This document shows, one piece after another, positions 56,828-64,000 of a stretch of DNA of 64,000 bases (positions are counted from its first letter, which is position 1; every line of letters starts with the position of its first letter). Origin of the DNA: Cristatella mucedo (lineage: Eukaryota > Bryozoa > Phylactolaemata > Cristatellidae). The position numbers were made by a program, and so were the translations under genes. The notes beneath the pieces are model-generated. The model ran no database searches and was not told the origin of the DNA. It was given only the letters and a program-made list of their open reading frames with translations. The stretch lies in NCBI GenBank assembly GCA_009760855.2, contig WPIO01000010.1, forward strand, positions 2,761,001 to 2,825,000. The letters are read 5' to 3'.

Positions 56828-56956
56828 CAGCGTTGGTTTGGGCAAGTGTTAAGGTGCTTGCCTTTGACGACCAACGTCGTGGGCTCGAGTCCTTTGGCAT
56901 ATGTGAAGCGCCTGGATCGACATTTTCAAGCTTTCTTGTGGTGCTACACAAATGAG
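56828..56956 (+). mobile_element. tRNA-derived SINE, family B (L2-tailed)
   Basis: Head 'gttggtttgggcaagtgttaagg' (box A-like) and 'gtgggctcgagtcc' (box B-like, 56879-56892), followed by 'atatgtgaagcgcctgga...gtggtgctacacaaatgag', which resembles the L2 3' hairpin tail. Confidence 0.6.
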
Positions 56957-57332
56957 TTTTATTTGTATATTGCCAAACAAGGGAACATTGCAGATGTGGA
57001 ATTGGTAGGTTAAAGTTTTGTTTCTAGCTAGTTTTAATAATTGTAGTGCTTCGCATGAGGTCGTGGCAATATAAAACATGGATGCGAATGTTAGGTAGAT
57101 TAGAAAAGTAATCATAACAACATAGACAACGTGCAGCACGAAAGCTAAGAGACAGTGAGCCACAGACAGTTGAGATAGTAGCAGTGCCAACCCATTTAGT
57201 ATCCACCAAAACTAGCCTACCTTCACATCCTCACGATCGATAAACGACAGACTAAATTAAATTCGACCAACCTCGGTGAAGATTATGCACAAGTACTCCT
57301 AAATCCGTAGATGAACTGTAGGATTGTCCCCT

Positions 57333-57334
<2 letters not shown>

Positions 57335-57371
<37 letters not shown>

Positions 57372-57467
57372 CTTTCCCTCTCTCTCTCCCTCTCTCTGAC
57401 TCTATATCTTTCTTTCTCAGTCTCACTATCTGCCTGTCTTCCTTTTTGCTGTCTCTCCTCCCCCCCC

Positions 57468-57522
<55 letters not shown>

Positions 57523-57680
57523 CTCTCTTTTTCTTTGTTTGTCCGTCTCTCCAACATTCTCTTCGATGCCTCTCTTTTCCTGCTTCCTTTCTCCTTGTCT
57601 ATCTATCCGCCGGCCTGTCTATATCTCTGTGTCTCTATTTCAGTGGCTCCATTTCCGTCTCTCTGTCCCTCTCACTCACT
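57335..57680. repeat. (AT)n then CT-rich microsatellite complex
   Basis: (AT) at 57336-57364, then an interrupted CT tract with a pure run at 57472-57519. Intronic. The SLSL frames are artefacts. Confidence 0.9.
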
Positions 57681-58262
57681 AAAACGCCTTACTGGCGAAA
57701 TAACATGGCCTCTTTACTAGGCCGCGAAAACTTCGGAGTAACGCAGACGAAAATAACCATGATTCCACCACCTCATATGCATTTTTCTATTTACAGCACT
57801 ACTGTCTTGTTTATGCAAGAGCCATTGGCGAACCTCTAAGCGTTCCTATCCTTAATGCTCGAGCTGAGTGCTGCATGAAAATCCTCTCACAGAAGAGTGC
57901 ACTGTAAGCAAACACTCCGAGAGAGGGCGCTCGAGGCACAAGCCTGCGACGACTTGCAAAAACAAACCGGGAACAAAAATAGGAGCTGCAACCTCCGCAA
58001 AGCAGCTTGAAAGTACCTGCGCAGATTTTCGAACCAGCAGAAACGCTAGTAGCAGCGTGAACATTCAATGCTTCTCATTACTGGCTGCGACTGCGTTCTT
58101 GCATCGGCACAGCGCAGCAAAAGCATGACACTCAAAACACCAGCTAGCATGAGAACTAGCACAGACGCTAGTACGATCGGCGCGACCGGACGCAGGCAGC
58201 GGCCGCCGCTCCGACACGAAGCTGTCAGGAGCTACAATTCGAGCTGCAGGTCGAGCGCTTAC
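57681..58262. other. Collagen intron
   Basis: No repeat or exon recognised. Confidence 0.5.
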
Positions 58263-58343
58263 CGGGATGCCTGGCTTGCCGACGTCTCCCGGATAGCCCC
58301 GGTCGCCGCGGCTGCCCTTCGGTCCCGGCTCCCCTCGTGCTCC
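58263..58343 (-). CDS. Collagen exon (81 nt)
   Basis: Nine triplets, GARGEPGPKGSRGDRG at the start and GKPGIP at the end. Acceptor 'gcctttcag', donor GTAAGC. It contains an R-G-D in the X-Y-Gly register (GDRGYPGD region has R-G-Y, while SRGDRG gives R-G-D), which in collagens can be an integrin-binding sequence if exposed. Confidence 0.9.
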
Positions 58344-58669
58344 CTGAAAGGCAAGCAGAGGACACGTGGTTAGGCAGCGCCCAACCGGGAGTGAAAGCCT
58401 GCTTCATAATCACGTGGGGCCCCGCTGTCAAGTAAGTACGCGGCGTCCACCGGCCACCAGCGGTGATGCGATTTGGCGATGCAGCAAAGACACGAGGATC
58501 GGCAGCAACGGGAGCCACTGCTCTGGTACAAGGTCAGGCAGTAGCAGCGGCAGCAGGGAGGGACACTAGCAGCAGCAGCAGAAGCAGAAGCAGTAGCGGC
58601 AACATCAGCCGCAGCCACAGCAGACAGCACTCGGAGGCACTGAGGCAGCAGTCACGTGAGAGCGCTGAC

Positions 58670-58723
58670 CTCGGGACCGGGCTCTCCGGGCTGGCCGTTT
58701 ATGCCCTGCTCGCCTTGAGAACC
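58670..58723 (-). CDS. Collagen exon (54 nt)
   Basis: Encodes GSQGEQGINGQPGEPGPE. Acceptor 'gttttgcag'; donor GTCAGC is weaker than the others but in the correct place. Confidence 0.85.
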
Positions 58724-60491
58724 CTGCAAAACAAGGACAGAGAAAGCACCTAAGCAACCGAAGAGACGCCCATAACGGTCACGTGGTGCATTGCGTAAGT
58801 ATGCCAAGCTTCGGCTGTGCTTGCACCGTATACACGGCCACAGCGCGAGCCGGCCGCTCCAAAATCGAGCTTGAAATTAACAAAAACGAAACCTTCGATG
58901 AACACTGCTGAGCCAGCAGTGAGGCCCATAGAGATAAAGGGAAGCTTCACTTGGACAATTTGCTGGCTTTTACCTTTCAACAAGAAAACATGCATGCTTC
59001 TCCTCTGGTCTCAGGAGCAGCACCTGTGCATTCGGCCCGCAGGCATGCAACTGGGACACGTCTCCCTTCTTTTCTCGTCGGAAGCACCGGCTATTTATGC
59101 AGCCAGTGTACGGTGTCGTGCTTCAAAGCCTTCCGTCTCAGCTGCTGACAGTCACATTGCTGCCCTTGCTTGAGCAGCTGACCGCTCTAATCGGTTTCAA
59201 GCTGCTACTGTGTATCCAAGCATACTAACTAGTCGAAGCATGATGAGGAATACGTGCACGGCAGACAACCCTTATAATTACGTCGGGTCTGCACGTCGGG
59301 TCTGTTTGTCGAGCATACCTTTATCGCCCACTGTGCACCTGTGGCTGCACCATCTTGCCCCTCCCCCCAGGCTGTGCACATAACAAGCCCGAATAGATCG
59401 ACCCTCTCGCAGACGGGTAAGCTTCCTGTTATAATCGGCCTGCTCATTCCTTCACACGTCGTAGACAAAAACACGCCCAACAATTACCGCATTGATGATT
59501 GTAACCAACTGGCTCAGAAAGACAGCAAAGACAGCAGCCTCGGTACGCTGAGCTAACATTGATAACCCGGGACTGGTTTTAAACAAGTCAGCCAGCAGGG
59601 CAGCCTACCCGAGAATCGAGCTTAATAAGTGTCATCTGCACTAAATCTGTCTCTAGCTGGCATGCACACTAACTTACAGCAGTCTGCGATGCACAAAAGA
59701 GCTCACAAAACATTCTCGGGTCGTCCAAGTTTTTGAATGTCAACAAGCAGTAGCAGCGAAGTGTAGCAAACTTTCGACAGCTACTTTTTTCGGCTGCTCT
59801 TGCTGCCTCAGGGCATGTCCTTGAACTTACGGAGGACAACCTACATTGACATTGAGCTGCTCGAGGTACCCTTTAGTGCCCAAGCATCCGAGAGCATATT
59901 CGCTGCTGGGATATGGGCGCTCTTAGCTCGTAAGGGGGCCTCAGCCGACAGCATATTCGGTGGCTGCGGTAGAGCGCCGGCAGCTGCAGCAGCAACCACC
60001 TTGCGATCGTGCTTCACATGGCCAACTCTTTTTGTGGCTTTGCTAAGTTTGTGACCCGATAGCTGCACCGGTACAGCATCAGCGTAGCCACCACTCGGGC
60101 CAGACTTGCAGCTCGTGGCCCCCATCGCATCTCATCAGCCAATCGTGCATTTTTGCAGCTCACTGGGATTCCGGATTCCCTTGAGGCAGAAAGCTGCACA
60201 GGGAAATGCCCGAAAAGGCGGCCGCGATCTGTGGCGGGCATGCTTGCTTGCCACCCCCCCAGCAGGTAGTTCAGCAGCAAAAACGCCCACAGCCACCGAA
60301 GGGCTATTGCTGCTGCTGGCATGCTGCTGCCGCCGATCACGTGTCACGCGACAACCACCTTGCTGTTAGCCAGACCGTGCCTGCACTATGCACGTTGTCT
60401 TTGATTTTGGCCAGACTTTTAGACCCTACCAAGCCGTTCGCACTTGATTACTCTTTGCACTTTCTTGATGCGCAAGCTTCTGCAGTCGTAC
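58724..60491. other. Collagen intron (1.8 kb)
   Basis: No repeat family recognised. Frames on both strands (for example 59841-60125 minus) lack Gly-X-Y periodicity. Confidence 0.5.
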
Positions 60492-60527
60492 CTGGTCACC
60501 TTTTAGTCCAGCTTCGCCTTTCCTGCC
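60492..60527 (-). CDS. Collagen exon (36 nt)
   Basis: Encodes GRKGEAGLKGDQ. Acceptor 'cacctgcag', donor GTACGA. Confidence 0.8.
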
Positions 60528-60589
60528 CTGCAGGTGAAAAGCAGAAACACCGAATTCAGTGAATATATGGGATGACTGTGTGACAACAT

Positions 60590-60616
60590 CAGCAGCAGCA
60601 GCAGCAGCAGCAGCAT
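60590..60616. repeat. (CAG)n triplet repeat
   Basis: Eight to nine CAG units on the plus strand, intronic. Confidence 0.85.
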
Positions 60617-60827
60617 TATCAACAAAGATTCCAGTATCGAAGAGGGAGAAGGGGAGGATTTGCGCAGGGGAGGGGAGGATTGGCAGGGTTTGCGCCGCGG
60701 GTCATCGAGACAATCCTAGTCGAAAAGTCTTTGCGTGTGTGGCGAGTGGCTGGCGCATGGGCGTTTGCGCAAGCGAGTCCTCTGCTCCAGGGTGGAGGGG
60801 GAAGGGGATTTGGAGAGGTCAGCTTAC

Positions 60828-60872
60828 CGACAGTCCCAGAGGACCAGGATCTCCTCGACTGCCCTTGTCACC
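60828..60872 (-). CDS. Collagen exon (45 nt)
   Basis: Encodes GDKGSRGDPGPLGLS. Acceptor 'ttactttcag', donor GTAAGC. Contains R-G-D at residues 6-8. 45 nt is one of the two standard fibrillar-collagen exon sizes. Confidence 0.88.
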
Positions 60873-60917
60873 CTGAAAGTAATGGCGCGTGCGGTGGCTG
60901 AGTGCACGAAGGACCAG

Positions 60918-60957
<40 letters not shown>
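60918..60957. repeat. (CAG)n triplet repeat, 13 units
   Basis: Perfect CAG run 45 bp on the intron side of the collagen exon at 60828-60872. The poly-Gln frame is on the non-coding strand of the gene. Confidence 0.9.
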
Positions 60958-60959
<2 letters not shown>

Positions 60960-61749
60960 TGCCTTGAAGCGGCACCAGAGGGGTAAGAGAAATCGACCGA
61001 GTCGTGATCCCGTCTGCCTGCACCTCTACTCGCTACTGCTCGGCCAACTGACGAGCTTCCAGGTGATCGCTAAAAGACTTACAACGATTAATGCCACAGG
61101 CACTGTCAGAACTTTCCTACAGCCAGCTTTCCTTCAAAGCCAGCCTTCCTCAGTCTGCCTCACTATCAATTGACCAGCAGACCAGCAATAGGCCTGCAGG
61201 GCAGGTCTGCATCGGTTCATCGGCCCACACCTCGGCCAGTTCTTGGATTTATGTTTCAAAAAAACTTGAATAAAAAACACGCCCCTTGCACTTTGAATGA
61301 AATATCATTTGCCCCATAACTATTCATAGCGAATTTTGCCTGCTGCAGGCTAATCACGTGTCTCTTTGTATGACCCTTCATTGCGCCTGCTTGCTCACAC
61401 CTGGGAGGCATCTACCAAGGCTATGGTCTTTAACTTTGTCTCTTGCTATTTCTAGCCCCCTCTTAATGTAAAAGCAAGTTTAATTACACCACGCCATTTG
61501 CAGAAAATGCAAAACCCAGTGAGAGGGGGTGCAACGACAGGTCAAGTTTGACATAAACGTCAAACGAGTACAGACGAGCCAGCATGCTGTAAGCTTGGAG
61601 CACACAACTTTGAGCTGGCATCGATTCGCGCTGTGGAACAGCCACGTGACCACATTTCATAGTCTGATGGGCACACCGCTCATCCTCTGCCGACATTTTT
61701 GCAGCAGCAGCTGCAAGCCTGTCTCGCCAGGGAAAGTGACCATGGTGCA

Positions 61750-61960
61750 CACAGCCGTTTGGCTGAGCCTCAAAGCCAACCTCAAATCCTTCAGTTGTGG
61801 CGCCCCCAGTTCCTAGGCTCCCAAAGGCTGCAGCTCACCGTCGACAGACGGTCGGTCCGACATCTGTCCGGCATCGGCTATATTCAAAAGGATGCTGAAA
61901 ACCCACCTGTTAACAAGGCATTTGGTCTGTCTCAATATAAATTATATGTTATAATTATAT
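61750..61960 (+). mobile_element. L2-like LINE 3' end, first part (split by a SINE)
   Basis: Plus-strand words 'LKANLKSF' (61770-61793) and, after frameshifts, 'FKRMLKTHLLTRHL' (61886-61927) parallel the LINE C-terminus ('NLKSFGDRAF' and 'KTYLFRTAF'). The coding end is followed by the SINE at 61963, then by the expected LINE 3' UTR at 62098. Confidence 0.6.
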
Positions 61961-61962
61961 AA

Positions 61963-62097
61963 TTCATTTATATAGCGCCCCAAGAGAACTTAATCTCTAT
62001 TCAGGCGCTTCACATATGCCTCGGGGCTCGAGCCCACGACCTCGGTCAGACCTTGGTCGGGGCGAGCACCTTAACCGCTAGACCAAACCAGCTCGGC
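61963..62097 (-). mobile_element. tRNA-derived SINE, family B (L2-tailed), reference copy
   Basis: Minus strand. Head has box A-like TGGTCTAGCGGTTAAGG (62069-62085) and box B-like GTGGGCTCGAGCCCC (62023-62037). The tail (61970-62018) 'atgtgaagcgcctgaatag...ttaagttctcttggggcgc' matches the L2 3' hairpin of this genome. tRNA head plus LINE-like tail is the classic plan of a SINE mobilised by a partner LINE. Confidence 0.8.
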
Positions 62098-62268
62098 AAA
62101 GTGACTCTTCTTTCATGCGTTTGTACGTGCTGAAACTGTGCATGCTAGCTAGCATTACTAAGTTGACATGCTTCCCTTTCAGCACATGTAAAGTGCCTCG
62201 AAAGAGACTACATTCTTTGACGGTGACATGCAAAAGCCAATGTATTATTGTTATTAGTATTATCGCAT
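62098..62268 (+). mobile_element. L2-like LINE 3' UTR, second part
   Basis: Continues the LINE interrupted by the SINE: 'cgtgctgaaactgtgcatgc', 'aagttgacatgcttcc', hairpin 'catgtaaagtgcctcgaaagagac' and a TTATTGTTATTAGTATTA tail ending near 62263. Confidence 0.6.
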
Positions 62269-62633
62269 TCAAAAGTAGGTCACTATGGCTGATCCTCAGC
62301 CACAAGCTGCTGCTCTAACGCATATACGGCAAATGAATTTGCCGGAGAGAATGCATCTACTCTGCTCTACTCTGCATAGCACAAAATGTGACCCCATGGA
62401 CAACGGCAGTCTGCATCACAATTAGCAGCAGGCAGCAGTAGTGCAGAGCAGAGCCCTGGTTGGGGTGGTAGTGCCGTGCGACTGCCATGCCTCAGCCAGG
62501 AAATCTCTCCTCCGCCGTATGACGACTGTCGCTCCGCTTTTGTTGCTCACGCATGCGAGCTCACTGCAGCGCGACGTGTGCAACAGCCCGGCGCTTTCAG
62601 CAATGCAAAGGGTCACACACTCGCTGGTCATAC

Positions 62634-62705
62634 CGGGTAGCCTCTCTCTCCGGCAACGCCGTCCTCTCCGCGGTCGCCCTTGTCTCCTCGTTCACCCGCT
62701 ACGCC
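62634..62705 (-). CDS. Collagen exon (72 nt)
   Basis: Eight triplets, GVAGERGDKGDRGEDG at the start and GERGYP at the end. Acceptor 'ctttccgccag', donor GTATGA. Strongly charged; contains R-G-D at residues 6-8. Confidence 0.9.
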
Positions 62706-62994
62706 CTGGCGGAAAGAATTGAAGGCGCGCGTGAGAGAGATAACCGGAGCCAGCGGCGCCGAAGGCAGAGAACGAAGCCACTTTCCGCTGCCGCGGGCCG
62801 ACAGACCACGTCACCGCAGCCACAGACGGCTGCTCTGCCTGCTGCGCACACGGAGAAGCCCAGAGCCCAGGTGCCAATTACAAAGGCTCAGCAGCAGCAG
62901 CGCTGCAGCATGGTGGCCCGGGGCACCGCGCGCGAGGCAAGCCATGGACAGTCAGCCCCTCGCGTGCGCGACGCGACACGTGACATTCTCTTAC

Positions 62995-63039
62995 GGGTGG
63001 TCCCCGGGCTCCGGCTTGGCCCATCTCGCCTTTCTGTCC
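62995..63039 (-). CDS. Collagen exon (45 nt)
   Basis: Encodes GQKGEMGQAGARGPP. Acceptor 'cttgccacag', donor GTAAGA. Confidence 0.9.
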
Positions 63040-63209
63040 CTGTGGCAAGCAATGCAAGCGTTTTAGGGCGCAGGTCGCAGCGCAATGTCCACCGGACGGC
63101 AAATGACCCGCATAAGATGCAGCACAAAGCCGGCCAAAACCCAAGAAATCTGGATGGGCGAGTGCTCATCGATGCAGCGCCAGACGGCTGGAGGGGCAAG
63201 AGCACGTAC

Positions 63210-63281
63210 GGAACTTCCACTGTCGCCGCGTGGTCCTGGGTCGCCAGCGTCTCCCTTTTTGCCGTTCACTCCCGCAGGTCC
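63210..63281 (-). CDS. Collagen triple-helix gene, first exon visible (72 nt)
   Basis: This is the most 5' of ten exons of an extracellular matrix collagen, transcribed right to left. It encodes eight triplets starting GPAGVNGKKGDAGD, with acceptor 'ttgttttag' and donor GTACGT. All ten exons have lengths divisible by nine, are phase 0 at both ends, begin with a complete Gly codon and contain only Gly-X-Y triplets. This is the exon plan of fibrillar-type collagens (45/54-nt ancestral unit), and unlike typical basement membrane collagen genes, which split Gly codons. The 72- and 81-nt sizes are less common. The product would be a secreted trimer, hydroxylated on Y-position Pro/Lys and cross-linked outside the cell. 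The signal peptide and N-propeptide lie beyond the right edge, and no C-propeptide was seen, so the class within fibrillar or FACIT-like collagens is uncertain. Confidence 0.9.
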
Positions 63282-64000
63282 CTAAAACAAGTGACGAAAG
63301 CTCATTCACCCGGCGACTGAGAGGCGAGCGACTCGGCGCCTCGGTGCAAAAGAACAGTGGCAGCAAACGGGAAACGCGACGCGGCGGCGGTGCCGCACGA
63401 GTGGCCACGGGAAATTCTGGCTTCGTTTGCTGTCTGTACCGTGACGGTCATGCTTGCAGCAGATGCTGCCATCAGCTGCTGCCACGGCAGACGGCTATGT
63501 CTCCCCCCACAAAGAACGAGAAGGCTCCATCGTTCGGCCAACCCATCCACCAGGCGAAGCGCTGCTGCCATTAGCTGGGCACCGGTCGGTGGCCCGAAGC
63601 CGCCATGAACAGCATGGCACTTTGCAGGGAAGAAAACTGACGTTGAGTCGAGCACCTGCGTAGGGCACGAGGAGGGTAACCTAGGGCAGATGTGGAAGCC
63701 AAAACCAGAAGCAGAGGGGCTGAGCTGCAAGCGATTACGATCTCCTGCGACCTATGGAGCTAATGAGGTGGAAAGAAAAGGATGACTGCCCCGGTTGCAT
63801 GCCATGCATGCATGGCTGCATGCCTCAGCTGGCTGCACGCATGAGTGCATTAGTCGGCCAAACAGAGGGGGGAGGGGTGTCAAACAATGCCATTTAGCAC
63901 TGCTTAGTCTGCTTAGTTCAACCCGCCTCTTCTGGCAGATTGCCCGTCGAAAGAGGCCCTACAGCTGTTTGGTCATTTCTACCGAGCTGCTGAAAGTCGG
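63282..64000. other. Collagen intron or upstream sequence
   Basis: GC-rich to 63.6 kb. No further Gly-X-Y exon was recognised to the window edge. A short 'ccatgcatgcatggctgcatgc' palindromic cluster lies near 63800-63822. Confidence 0.5.

Noticed and set aside
60735-60986. Poly-glutamine protein
   Set aside because: It overlaps a collagen exon on the opposite strand and depends on an intronic CAG repeat.

Overview
The window is animal nuclear DNA. It has short coding exons in long introns, many (CT)n, (GA)n and (CA)n microsatellites, tRNA-derived SINEs, 3' ends of L2/CR1-clade LINEs, Tc1/mariner and Tigger-type DNA transposons, and one conserved gene, a Gly-X-Y collagen. The species cannot be named from the sequence. 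The repeats would fit many invertebrates or a basal chordate.

Layout. (1) 1-19.4 kb: gene-poor, moderate GC, filled with decayed LINEs, one Tc1-like transposase relic at 9.6-10.3 kb, SINEs, a candidate MITE and a very long CT tract. (2) 19.4-38.1 kb: an abruptly AT-rich block of about 18.7 kb. It is a decayed Polinton/Maverick element, a virus-like self-synthesising DNA transposon. Recognisable relics are the C-terminal end of a protein-primed DNA polymerase B, a fibre-like protein (minus strand), a PLA2-like domain, a packaging ATPase, capsid-like proteins including a double-jelly-roll type major capsid protein, and a retrovirus-like integrase. Polymerase and integrase lie at opposite ends, as expected, but the left end is truncated inside the polymerase and no terminal inverted repeats were recognised. 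Two L2 copies, another LINE with a 7-bp target duplication and a SINE inserted later, so the element is old. (3) 38.1-47.4 kb: more L2 copies, microsatellites and a complete 597-bp Tigger-type MITE. (4) 47.5-48.4 kb: a CpG-dense stretch, possibly a promoter. (5) 49.0-63.3 kb: ten minus-strand collagen exons (36, 45, 54, 72 or 81 nt), each beginning with a whole Gly codon and flanked by GT/AG sites. They give 192 residues, or 64 uninterrupted Gly-X-Y triplets. The gene runs from high to low coordinates and continues beyond the window at its 5' end; its 3' end was not found.

Only the collagen exons look like a functional host gene. In the Polinton the reading frames are broken by stops and frameshifts, although a plus-strand cluster at 24.8-26.1 kb is nearly open. 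Two SINE families are seen. One has an ordinary tRNA head. The other has a tRNA head joined to a tail resembling the L2 3' end, which suggests that the resident L2 LINE mobilised it.
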